DNA from: Candidatus Woodwardiibium gallinarum
GTDB taxonomy: Bacteria; Bacillota; Clostridia; Oscillospirales; CAG-382
Assembly (NCBI GenBank): GCA_904419545.1
Contig: CAJFRY010000029.1
Span: forward strand, 1-35,655
DNA: 35,655 bases
Direction of reading: 5' to 3'
The notes below the pieces were generated by a model. The model ran no database searches, was not told where the DNA came from, and saw only the letters and a program-made list of their open reading frames with translations. A program made the position numbers and the translations under genes. Of this stretch, positions 23,561 to 30,925 are shown in pieces (within the stretch, counting starts at the first letter, position 1; every line of letters starts with the position of its first letter).

Positions 23561-23719
23561 ATGCCGACAAATAAAACGCCCTTTACATTCCATATCGATA
23601 GTGAGCGTTTGGACAAAATACGATCTATCGCAAAACGGGAAACGCGGAGTCTGAGCAAGCCTGCAGGTATCTCCCGCTCTTCATGCCCTGCGCCGCACAG
23701 CGGCGCAGGGCATAGATGA
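23561..23719 (+). pseudogene. Truncated ribbon-helix-helix-like protein gene, cut by a palindromic element
   Basis: ATG at 23561 with AGAGGAAA upstream. The first 32 residues (MPTNKTPFTFHIDSERLDKI, then RSIAKRETRSLS) look like an Arc-type ribbon-helix-helix: a strand, then helix 1 and the start of the RSLS-x-x-I turn seen in such proteins. Helix 2 is missing. From residue 33 the frame reads through the leader and palindrome of a family B element (palindrome 23683-23713) and stops at TGA 23717-23719. The simplest reading is that the element inserted into, or deleted, the gene's 3' half. No downstream remnant was recognised. A genuine 52-aa gene is less likely. Confidence 0.6.
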
Positions 23720-24074
23720 TTGAGGGTCGCTTGGGTAAAAACAGCGAAACGCCGCAATGCAGCGTTTTCCCCCGTCACGCCCATCGCCGCATCGCGGCGA
23801 TGGGCGTGACAAAAAAAGACCTGCGGGATTTCCCATTCCCAGCGCCGCGCAGCGGCGCTGGGAATGAAGAAGAACTTGCCCGTGAGAAAACAGGGCTTTG
23901 CACGCACACATGCGGGATTTTTGCCGCGTCGCCCTGCCGACGCCGTACATATGAAAAACATTGCGTCTAAAGGCAAAACAGCAGAATATTGCCAAAGCGG
24001 CCTTCTCTCCTTTTGTATACCCTACGCCGCGCTGCGGCGAGGGCATAAGGAAAATAATAAAAAGCAAAAGCACC

Positions 24075-24114
24075 GAGCATTCACATTTTGTTCATTGACA
24101 AAATGTGAATGCTC
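24075..24114. repeat. AT-rich hairpin repeated at 24750-24776
   Basis: GAGCATTCACATTTTGT pairs with ACAAAATGTGAATGCTC, a perfect 17-bp stem with a TCATTG loop. A degenerate copy with the same loop context (TTTTGTTCATTAACAAA) is at about 24750-24776. The two sit at the same relative place within a duplicated block. Confidence 0.75.
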
Positions 24115-24365
24115 GCGGTTAAAAAAAGACATTTCTTTCTGTTAAGCGCTTAAATTCTACGCATAAGCTCACATTTTGCAAAATTTGTCGAATTTCGTCG
24201 ATGAAAATTTCGAATTTCGCTCTTGCTCATTCCTCTGCTGATAATTGCTTTTGCATTTCTTCGCCCAGACCTGATCCTCATCACTCCCAACGCCGCGATG
24301 CGGCGTTGGGAGTGAAAAAAGCTCTGCGGCCCATTCCACACCCTGCGCCGGCAAAGCCGGCGCAG

Positions 24366-24469
24366 TGTGGAATGGGAAATGGTCAATGAAATCCCCTTTT
24401 TTGACACCCAACGCGCAGGGTGTGGAATGGGGAAACGGTCAATGAACCCCTTTTTTAACACCCAACGCC
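24366..24469. repeat. Near-perfect 55-bp tandem repeat within the palindrome cluster
   Basis: The stretch starting TGTGGAATGGG at 24366 recurs at 24421, with a few mismatches over about 49 bases: GTCAATGAA, a CCCCTTTTTT run, then ACACCCAACGC. At the junction, 24403-24425, the left arm of one palindrome type (ACACCCAACGC) is joined to the right arm of another (GCAGGGTGTGG), as expected from recombination between elements. Confidence 0.8.
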
Positions 24470-25376
24470 GGCAAAGCCGGCGTTGGGTGTAGATGGACAT
24501 AAGCCGTTCAGGCAAAAATAATGAATCGCGCAATGCAGCGTTTCCCCCGTCACCCCATCGCCGTTATGGGTGTGACGAAGAAAAAACCTGCAGCTTCTTC
24601 ATTCCCAACGCTGCACAGCGATGTAGGGCGTAATGGTGGGGAGCGGCCGCGCAGCAGACAGAAGCGTATTTTATGGCGCTTTACGGCGTAAAAAGCAGAC
24701 GGGCAGTCGGATCTGCTTAAACGGGCAAGGGATGAAAAGGAGCCAACCGACATATTTTGTTCATTAACAAATTGTGTCTTTTGCGGCCAAAAATTTCTAT
24801 TTTTTTCTCAAAAAGCCCTATATCCTTCGTTATAGGTTCCATATCTGCAAAAAATGTCGAATTTTACAGACAAATACGCCAATAAGCTCATTTTTTCCTT
24901 TACAGGCAATCCCGTTGCCGTCAGAAGAGAAGCTACGCCAAAAGCCGTTCCCCTGTACGCTTCCGCTTCTTTTTCTCAAAGCAGTACGCCGGGTAATGCC
25001 GATATACTGCGTTTTCAAGCCGCCGGAATCCCGATTTTAAGCCGAAGTCCGCGTGGGCGGCTTGCCTCGGCTCATATCTCCACCCTCACGCTGCGCAGCG
25101 GCGTCGGGCATTGAACGGAGACGCTTGCCCGTTCGGAATCGGCTGTTCTGCAAACGAGGATACGTTTTTTCCACTGTGCAGATGTATATGAAAAGAAGCG
25201 TATTCCCTACGCCGGTTTCCCGGCGGCAGGGAATTTATATCAAATTTGCATTTTCATTTACAATGCCTATAATGCCGGGCGGCAACAACAAAGACCTGCA
25301 TTTGCGGCATATTTTATACGCAATGCACTTTCCCATGCCGCGCTGCGAAGCCTTCCGACGGGAGCGGGCGAAGCGA

Positions 25377-25408
25377 AAGCCGCGGGTACTTCTCCTTACC
25401 CGCGGCTT
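25377..25408 (-). terminator. Terminator of the spoIIA operon
   Basis: AAGCCGCGGGTA pairs with TACCCGCGGCTT (12 bp, loop of 8), 40 bases past the sigF stop. On the minus strand it is followed by TCGCTTC, so the T-tract is weak. Confidence 0.7.
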
Positions 25409-25447
25409 CCGCCTTGTGTTTTCATCTTTTTCTTTGCTTTCTCTGTT

Positions 25448-26158
25448 TCAGCCCAGCTCGCGGCGCAGCTTTTCCATAATCTTTTTTTCTGTGCGCGAGA
25501 CCTTTACCTGCGTGACGCCCAGCAGCTCGGCTACCTGCGTCTGCGGGTAATTTTTGTAATACCGGTAGTAAATCAACTCCTTTTCGTCCTTCGGCAGTCG
25601 GGACACGGCCTGCCGCAGCGACACGTTTTCGACCAGCGCGGCAATATTGTCCGCGCCGAGTATATCTTCCAGACAAAGCGTCCCGTCCTGCCGCGGCTCG
25701 GAAAGCGAGACGACGCCGGTGGAAACCTCCAGCGCGGAGACGATTTCCTCCTCGGGCACGCCGCAGAGAGACGCCAGTTCGGACACGGTGGGTTCGCGCT
25801 TGTGCTCCTGCAGAAACATATTCTTCTTTACTGCAATCTGCGTAGCGGTGCGCTTGAGCGAGCGGCTGACCTTGATCAGCCCGTCGTCGCGCAGAAAACG
25901 CTTGATTTCGCCGAGGATAAGCGGGACGGCGTAGGTGGAAAAGCGCGTATTCTGGGAAAAATCAAAGTTCCGCGCGGCTTTAAGCATTCCGATGGTCCCG
26001 AGCTGGACGAGGTCCTCGTAATCCGCGCCGCGGCCGGTGAAGCGCAGCGCGAGCGACTTGACCAGTCCCATATTCGCCCGCAGCAGCTCGTCGAGCGCCT
26101 GATCGTCCCCGCTTTGCACGCGCTCGAGCAGCGCGATGTTGTCGTTTGCGTCGTACAT
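25448..26158 (-). CDS. sigF: RNA polymerase sporulation sigma factor SigF
   Basis: Forespore-specific sigma factor activated first after asymmetric division. The 236 aa have region 2 (LVKSLALRFTGRGADYEDLV, then QLGTIGMLKAARNFDFSQNT, FSTYAVPLILGEIKRFLRDD), region 3 and a region 4 HTH (RYYKNYPQTQVAELLGVTQV). It is the last gene of spoIIAA-spoIIAB-sigF, which distinguishes it from the close paralogue SigG. It is held inactive by SpoIIAB. ATG at 26158 fits the family N-terminus (MYDANDNIALLERVQSGD); the ribosome site there is weak, consistent with translation coupled to spoIIAB, which stops ten bases upstream. Confidence 0.96.
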   Translation of the reverse strand: MYDANDNIALLERVQSGDDQALDELLRANMGLVKSLALRFTGRGADYEDLVQLGTIGMLKAARNFDFSQNTRFSTYAVPLILGEIKRFLRDDGLIKVSRSLKRTATQIAVKKNMFLQEHKREPTVSELASLCGVPEEEIVSALEVSTGVVSLSEPRQDGTLCLEDILGADNIAALVENVSLRQAVSRLPKDEKELIYYRYYKNYPQTQVAELLGVTQVKVSRTEKKIMEKLRRELG

Positions 26159-26168
26159 GGGGATTCGC

Positions 26169-26618
26169 TTATGTAAGCAGAATGCGCTTCTCCAGCCGCA
26201 CGGTCGTCCCCTTGCCGGGCTTGGAACGCACACGCACACGGTCGCAGAAGCTCTCCATCACCGTGAAGCCCATGCCGCTGCGCTCGCTTTCGGCGTCGGT
26301 AGTGAAGAGCGGCTGCATTGCCTGCTCGACGTCCTCGATGCCGCAGCCGCGGTCCTTGATTGTAATGACCACGCGTCCGCCGGAGTAGTATTCGCCCGAG
26401 AGGGTGATGAGCGCGTCGGACGTCCGCGCGCGGTAGGCGTGAACGATGCAGTTGGTCACCGCCTCGCTGACCGCCGTTTTCAGGTCGGCCAGCTCGTCCA
26501 TACGCGGGTCGAGCTGGGAGACGAACGACGAGACCACCGTGCGGGCAAACGACTCGTTGACCGATTTGGCCGGGAACACGCACTGGAATTTATTGACCGG
26601 CTTAACCCGCTCGCCCAT
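26169..26618 (-). CDS. spoIIAB: Anti-sigma-F factor / serine kinase SpoIIAB
   Basis: GHKL-fold ATPase that binds SigF and also phosphorylates SpoIIAA. Motifs: N box SEAVTNCIVHAY, G1 IKDRGCGI, and the G2 region TDAESERSGMGFTVME. The FPAKSVNESFARTVVSSFV N-terminus is typical. The start is uncertain: ATG at 26618 (GGGGG about eight bases upstream) aligns best with relatives and is used here, while an ATG at 26639 is also in frame. It sits between spoIIAA and sigF in the standard order. Confidence 0.94.
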   Translation of the reverse strand: MGERVKPVNKFQCVFPAKSVNESFARTVVSSFVSQLDPRMDELADLKTAVSEAVTNCIVHAYRARTSDALITLSGEYYSGGRVVITIKDRGCGIEDVEQAMQPLFTTDAESERSGMGFTVMESFCDRVRVRSKPGKGTTVRLEKRILLT

Positions 26619-26666
26619 CGCGCGCACCCCCGGCTGCATATTGTGGATTTGCTTTGTACATTGTCC

Positions 26667-26981
26667 TTAAACCTTCCTCTCGATTTTGATCATTTTGTCC
26701 AGCCCCGACAGCGCCAGCAGCCTGTCGATGGCAGGGCTTGGGTCGACCACGATCAGTTCGCCGCCGAGTTCGTTCATTTTTTTCAGCCGCCCCATAATGA
26801 AGCCCAGTCCCGACGAGTCGCAGAACCCGATGTCCGCAAGCTCCATCCGCAGCACCTTCGGATTTTCGCGTTCGATGAGCAGGTCGAGCTGCGTGCGCGC
26901 GGTTTTGGCCGAATGGTGGTCGATCTCGCCGTGGAGGGCGGCGGTGAGCGTCCGGCCGTCCTTCGTGTGCGTGAAATACAT
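26667..26981 (-). CDS. spoIIAA: Anti-anti-sigma factor SpoIIAA
   Basis: STAS-domain protein of 104 aa that, when dephosphorylated, frees SigF from SpoIIAB. The phosphorylation site lies in the conserved FCDSSGLGFIMGR motif (serine pair at 56-57). It has the LHGEIDHHSA start and the usual C-terminal helix (AIDRLLALSGLDKMI). It is the first gene of the operon. I did not find a convincing sigma-H promoter upstream; only a lone TACAAT-like sequence is present at about 27027. The phosphatase gene spoIIE is not in the window. Confidence 0.95.
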   Translation of the reverse strand: MYFTHTKDGRTLTAALHGEIDHHSAKTARTQLDLLIERENPKVLRMELADIGFCDSSGLGFIMGRLKKMNELGGELIVVDPSPAIDRLLALSGLDKMIKIERKV

Positions 26982-27090
26982 TCGTTTTCCCGGTTCCTTT
27001 CCTTTTTATTTTTCCGTTTGCGACTATTGTACAACAGGCAAAGCGGCGTTTTTTGTCGCAAACTGCGGTTGCCTTTTGCGTTTTCACATA

Positions 27091-27119
27091 TTTACAAATT
27101 CGGTGAAATGTGTTATACT
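27091..27119 (+). promoter_or_regulatory. Sigma-A promoter upstream of the MBL-fold gene
   Basis: TTTACA (27091-27096), 17 bases, TATACT (27114-27119). It is divergent from spoIIAA. Confidence 0.75.
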
Positions 27120-27573
27120 CTGCACACGGGTGCTGCGCACGTTCGTGCGTAAAAAGGCACAATGCACGATGCGCGCAGTGCCGGAAAAAGGACAATCGAA
27201 ATGCGTTCCGGCCGCATCCGAAAACGCCGTTGAAACGCTGTCGCGTCGGGCAGGAAGGTTCCGTTCGGCAAAAGGTCAAGTGCAATCTCGGTCAAAGGGC
27301 TTGTGCTGTTTGACGTTTTGCATCGCTGCCGCAGCCACCCCGTTGATTCGTCGAACAAGCAAAATCGGGATTTGGCATTCATCCCAAAAAATCGGGTATA
27401 TCCGGGATATGCCCTTTCCGGAATGTCAACTATATATTTTATTCCGCTTTTGTCCGCATGCTTATCGGCGGATCGTTGGAAACGGGCTTTGATGCCTGCC
27501 GCACTGAAAAAATGACTCCGGCTTCGTGAAAGCCGGAAGTGTTCCGCTTCGGCGGAGAAGGAGGAAACCGCAC
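27120..27573 (+). other. Long untranslated leader or small RNA region
   Basis: About 450 bases separate the promoter from the next start codon. No frame resembles a protein. Hairpins: GCGCACG-TT-CGTGCGT (about 27136-27151), GGGAT...ATCCC (about 27368-27386), GGGTATAT-CCGGG-ATATGCCC (about 27393-27413) and CCGGCTT...AAGCCGG (about 27517-27534) just before the ribosome site. I recognise no known riboswitch, 6S, tmRNA, SRP or RNase P signature. Confidence 0.45.
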
Positions 27574-28209
27574 ATGATTGACTATATTGTGACCCGTCTC
27601 GTGGTCGGCGGGCTGGATACGAACTGTTACATCCTTAAGCATCGCCAGAGCCGTGCGGCCGCCGTCATCGACCCGGGCGGCGACCTGCTGGTCATCAAGA
27701 ACGCGCTGTTCGAGCAGGAGGCCTCGCTGCGGCTGATCCTGCTCACGCATGGGCATATCGACCATATCCTCGCGCTTGAGGATCTGCGCACGCCGAATAC
27801 CATTGTCTGCATTCATAAAAATGACGCGCATATGCTCGTCGAGCGTGACCTGTTCACCTCGATGGTTCCCCACGACCCGCGTCCGATGCGGCCGGCGGAG
27901 TTCCTGTTCGAGCGTGACGGCAAGTATAAGGTCGACCCGTTCGAGTTCTACGTCATCCATACCCCCGGGCATACGGCGGGGTCGGTCTGCTATATTTTTG
28001 AGGACTGCCTGTTCACCGGCGACACGCTCTTCCGCGGAAGCATCGGTACGACGATGTTCGGCGGCAGCGACGCGGAGATGCACGAGACGCTGGAAGCACT
28101 TTACCGCTATCCCGGCGACTACGGGATCTATCCCGGGCACGGCGAGTCGACCTCGCTGTCCGACGAGAAGCGCGACAATCCGTTTTTCGAGCCCTTCCGC
28201 GGCGTGTGA
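27574..28209 (+). CDS. Metallo-beta-lactamase-fold hydrolase (glyoxalase II-like)
   Basis: A 211-aa cytoplasmic MBL-fold enzyme. Metal-binding motifs are complete: THGHIDH (58-64), HTPGHTAGS (129-137, second His ligand), FTGDTLF (147-153, bridging Asp) and YPGHGE (186-191, last His). This size and motif set match the hydroxyacylglutathione-hydrolase-like group (YcbL/GloB-type), which probably cleave thioesters such as S-lactoylglutathione or a bacillithiol analogue; the substrate is not known. ATG at 27574 is chosen for GGAGG about nine bases upstream. It seems monocistronic. Confidence 0.9.
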   Translation: MIDYIVTRLVVGGLDTNCYILKHRQSRAAAVIDPGGDLLVIKNALFEQEASLRLILLTHGHIDHILALEDLRTPNTIVCIHKNDAHMLVERDLFTSMVPHDPRPMRPAEFLFERDGKYKVDPFEFYVIHTPGHTAGSVCYIFEDCLFTGDTLFRGSIGTTMFGGSDAEMHETLEALYRYPGDYGIYPGHGESTSLSDEKRDNPFFEPFRGV

Positions 28210-28281
28210 TTTGGAATTTGAGCGGCGGGTTCCGGAGAACGCCAAGCTTTCGGCAGGAAAGCTGCCGCCGTTTCGGCGCGG

Positions 28282-28315
28282 AAAGCAAGCGCCCGGAAAT
28301 CGGCGCGTTTGCTTT
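28282..28315 (+). terminator. Possible terminator after the MBL-fold gene
   Basis: AAAGCAAGCGC can pair with GCGCGTTTGCTTT around a short loop, followed by GCGCCTTTTGC. The rest of 28210-28496 holds no supported gene. Confidence 0.5.
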
Positions 28316-28496
28316 GCGCCTTTTGCAGAGACCGGCAGCGGAACTCGGAAAGGCATTTGAAGCAATTGAGATGTTGCACAATGGCAAGCAGAAACGGCTC
28401 TTACGGTGGGCGACGGGGTGTAATGCCGTTCGGCGGAAAAGCGCGCTTGCCGGAATCAATGCTGGAGAATTTTATAAACAGAAAGGAAAGTGGACA

Positions 28497-30734
28497 ATGA
28501 AAACAAAAATGGAAAAGAAGGTGCTTCCGGTATTGTTGTCGCTTTTGCTCATGTTTGGCATCATGCCTGCGACAGCATTTGCGGCAGACTTTAGTTCCGG
28601 CTCAAACAGCACTAACACTTTCAACTGGTACAGTAAAGACGTTTCGGCGACAGATCTGTCCTATGAGGCGGGAGATGGTACAATTGAATGGAAAGCAGAT
28701 ACAAAGACTTTGACTCTTCGGAATGCAACTGTAACCGCTTCAACTGTGCAAATCAGTTTCCCCTCCAACGGAAATGGAATGGAGATAAATCTTGTACTTG
28801 AAGGCGACAATGTATTTCAAAAATCAGGGTCTGCAACAACAGCAATTCAGACGGGTGGCTGCAAAGTCATAGTAAGCGGTGATGGAAATCTTACCATGGA
28901 AAATACTTCTTCCGGCTTCACGGTTCATCCGGGCGGTGAACTGATTTTCTCGGGAGCGGGAAAGGTAAAGGTTGAAGGAAGAGGAACTACAGCGTTAGAT
29001 ATTATGAGCGGCGGTAAAGTTACTGTCAACAGCGGAGATGTAGAGTTTACAACTTCTAACGGATTTGGCAAAGCAATAAGAATTCAAAGCAACTCGGCGC
29101 TTATTGCAGAAGGCGGATCGCTTACAGCGAGAATGGACAAAGAAACGACTTCTTCTAACACCGGCGCCATTTGCTGTGACGATAGTACAGGCTCCATTGC
29201 AATAAACGGAGGAAAAGTTATCGTTTCATCGACTACGGTTGGTATTAGCCTGAAATCAGCCACAACCATTAAAGGAAACGCAGAGGTAGATGTTGCTTCA
29301 AAATCAGGCTATGCCATAGGCGGTGCGGCTGTTACGATCACCGATAATGCAGATGTAACGGCTGTCAGTGCGTCGAATACAGCGATTTCCGGTGCAGTAG
29401 AAATCAGCGGAAATGCAACTGTTCTTGCGGAAGGCGGTACTACCGGTATCGGCGGAATATATGGGACACCTCTGCTTTTAGAAGGCAGTCCCCAAATCAC
29501 TGCGAAAGGCGGGACGCAGGCGTTTAATATTAGCAGCGGAATGGATACCAAGGGCTATACCGTTAAAGTCGGGAGAGAAAAAGACGGTTCTGATGCTGCC
29601 GCCTGGGATATGGAAACAAGCTTCACCAAATATGGGAACGATTATAAATACGCTTATATAGAATCGTGTTCCCATCTGAACGCCGCCGATGATGACGACT
29701 GCACTACGGCAGTTGTCTGTCCCGATTGCGGCATAACCATTACGGAAGCGCATGAAATGCACAATGTGGACAGCTGGACATCCAACAATGATGAGACATG
29801 CACGGCAGACGGCACGAAATATGGCTTCTGCACAAGGTGCGGTAAAAAAGTGACAGAGACGAACACAGGCTCTATGCATGCTCATACAATGGAACATTAT
29901 GAGACAGTCCCCGCCACCTGTATGACACAGGGAAATGTGGAATACTGGCATTGCTCTGAATGCAACAAAAACTATGCAAGCGCAACGGGCGGTGAAACCT
30001 TTAATACGGTAATAACAGACAAAAATCCTGACAACCACACCGGCGAAATCGTATGGATAAAGACAGCGACTATCCATTCCAGCGCATATAGCTGCTGCAA
30101 TGCGCCGGTCGTGTCAGAAGAAGCACACGAATGGGAAAACGGCGTATGCTCTGAATGCGGCTATGAGTGTCAGCACGACGGCGGCTCTGCCACCTGCACA
30201 GATAAGGCGGTCTGCGGCATCTGCGGCGAGGAATACGGGGAAGTAAATGCTTCCAACCACACAAATCTTGTGAAAACAGAAGCGAAACCGGCAACCCATA
30301 TGACCGTGGGCAATATCGAATACTGGTACTGTGACGGCTGTGATAAGTATTTCAGCGATGAAGCTGGTACGAAAGAAATTGCCCTTAAAGATACGGTCGT
30401 TCCGAAGCTGACGGAGCACACCGCCGACGGAACGGGCTGGCATTCCGATGAAACCAACCATTGGAATACCTGCGAGTGCGGCGAAAAGTTGAACGAAGTC
30501 GCCCACACCTTCAAGTGGGTGACGGATAAGGAGGCCACCGCAACCGAGGCGGGCTCCAAGCACGGGGAATGCACGGTCTGCGGTTATGAAAAGGCGGCCG
30601 TGGAGATTCCGGCGACGGGAGAGACTTCCGGTACGCCCGAGACCGGCGATGCGGGCGATATCTTCCTCTGGACGGCGCTGTTCCTGCTGGTGGGCGCTGT
30701 GGCGGCCGTTGTGATCCGTAAAAGAAGAGCATAG
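28497..30734 (+). CDS. Large secreted surface protein with beta-helix-like and CxxC-repeat regions
   Basis: A 745-aa protein. Signal peptide (KKVLPVLLSLLLMFGIMPA, then TAFAADF). Residues about 35-370 are a repetitive, Gly/Val/Thr-rich segment with patterns like GGKVTVNSGDVEF and GSPQITAKGG, consistent with a right-handed beta-helix as in DUF4353-type carbohydrate-associated proteins. From about 385, cysteine-pair units recur (CPDCG, CTRCG, CSECN, CSECG, CGICG, CDGCD, CTVCG), each with a His nearby: a bacterial surface repeat of unknown role. The end has TPETGD, a membrane helix and RKRRA, a sorting-like anchor. GAAAGGAAAG precedes the ATG. Most of the gene is clearly more AT-rich than its neighbours, while the last 250 bases match them, suggesting a mosaic origin. 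Confidence 0.85.
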   Translation: MKTKMEKKVLPVLLSLLLMFGIMPATAFAADFSSGSNSTNTFNWYSKDVSATDLSYEAGDGTIEWKADTKTLTLRNATVTASTVQISFPSNGNGMEINLVLEGDNVFQKSGSATTAIQTGGCKVIVSGDGNLTMENTSSGFTVHPGGELIFSGAGKVKVEGRGTTALDIMSGGKVTVNSGDVEFTTSNGFGKAIRIQSNSALIAEGGSLTARMDKETTSSNTGAICCDDSTGSIAINGGKVIVSSTTVGISLKSATTIKGNAEVDVASKSGYAIGGAAVTITDNADVTAVSASNTAISGAVEISGNATVLAEGGTTGIGGIYGTPLLLEGSPQITAKGGTQAFNISSGMDTKGYTVKVGREKDGSDAAAWDMETSFTKYGNDYKYAYIESCSHLNAADDDDCTTAVVCPDCGITITEAHEMHNVDSWTSNNDETCTADGTKYGFCTRCGKKVTETNTGSMHAHTMEHYETVPATCMTQGNVEYWHCSECNKNYASATGGETFNTVITDKNPDNHTGEIVWIKTATIHSSAYSCCNAPVVSEEAHEWENGVCSECGYECQHDGGSATCTDKAVCGICGEEYGEVNASNHTNLVKTEAKPATHMTVGNIEYWYCDGCDKYFSDEAGTKEIALKDTVVPKLTEHTADGTGWHSDETNHWNTCECGEKLNEVAHTFKWVTDKEATATEAGSKHGECTVCGYEKAAVEIPATGETSGTPETGDAGDIFLWTALFLLVGAVAAVVIRKRRA

Positions 30735-30798
30735 GTGAACCGCCCCGCCGGCGGAAACAGATATGGAACGGCAAAATCCCCGCATTTTATGCGGACGG

Positions 30799-30835
30799 CA
30801 GAAAGGGAATCGGTTTCAAGCCGATTCCCTTTCTG
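30799..30835 (+). terminator. Terminator of the large surface protein gene
   Basis: CAGAAAGGGAATCGG and its complement form a perfect 15-bp stem with a seven-base loop. The 3' arm is T-rich (CCCTTTCTG). Confidence 0.75.
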
Positions 30836-30860
30836 CTGAATAAATGCTTTTATAAATTAT

Positions 30861-30890
30861 AAAAGCCCGACCGGTCAGGTCGGGCTTTTT
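30861..30890. terminator. Bidirectional terminator between convergent genes
   Basis: AAAAGCCCGACC pairs with GGTCGGGCTTTT, loop GGTCA, with T-runs on both strands. It ends both the surface protein gene and the rpe-mae-glycerate kinase operon. Confidence 0.9.
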
Positions 30891-30925
30891 GTTCGCGCAG
30901 CGTATGCGATATATGCGAATTCTGT

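Larger units (their letters stand above)
23500..25233. repeat. Cluster of family B palindromic elements
   Basis: At least ten GC-rich palindromes share a core CGCCGC-nnn-GCGGCG (or CGCCGGC-AAA-GCCGGCG) flanked by bases that differ between copies but pair within each. Clear copies: 23683-23713, 23774-23810 (17-bp perfect arms), 23834-23866, about 24017-24046, 24281-24315 (16 bp perfect), 24330-24375, 24458-24490 (15 bp perfect). Degenerate copies: 23500-23525, 24549-24575, 24600-24635, 25081-25110, 25203-25233. Several are preceded by a leader like CCTGCGGG...CCATTCC. Apart from the truncated gene at 23561, no supported gene lies in 23460-25447. Confidence 0.85.

Noticed and set aside
24854..25114. 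86-codon plus-strand frame in the palindrome region
   Set aside because: No ribosome site, no known motif, and it runs through a degenerate palindrome; not supported as a gene.
25448..26158. SigG instead of SigF
   Set aside because: The two are close paralogues, but position as third gene after spoIIAA and spoIIAB identifies SigF.
27303..27515. 70-codon plus-strand frame in the MBL-gene leader
   Set aside because: No ribosome site, low-confidence composition, and overlap with hairpins; treated as untranslated leader.
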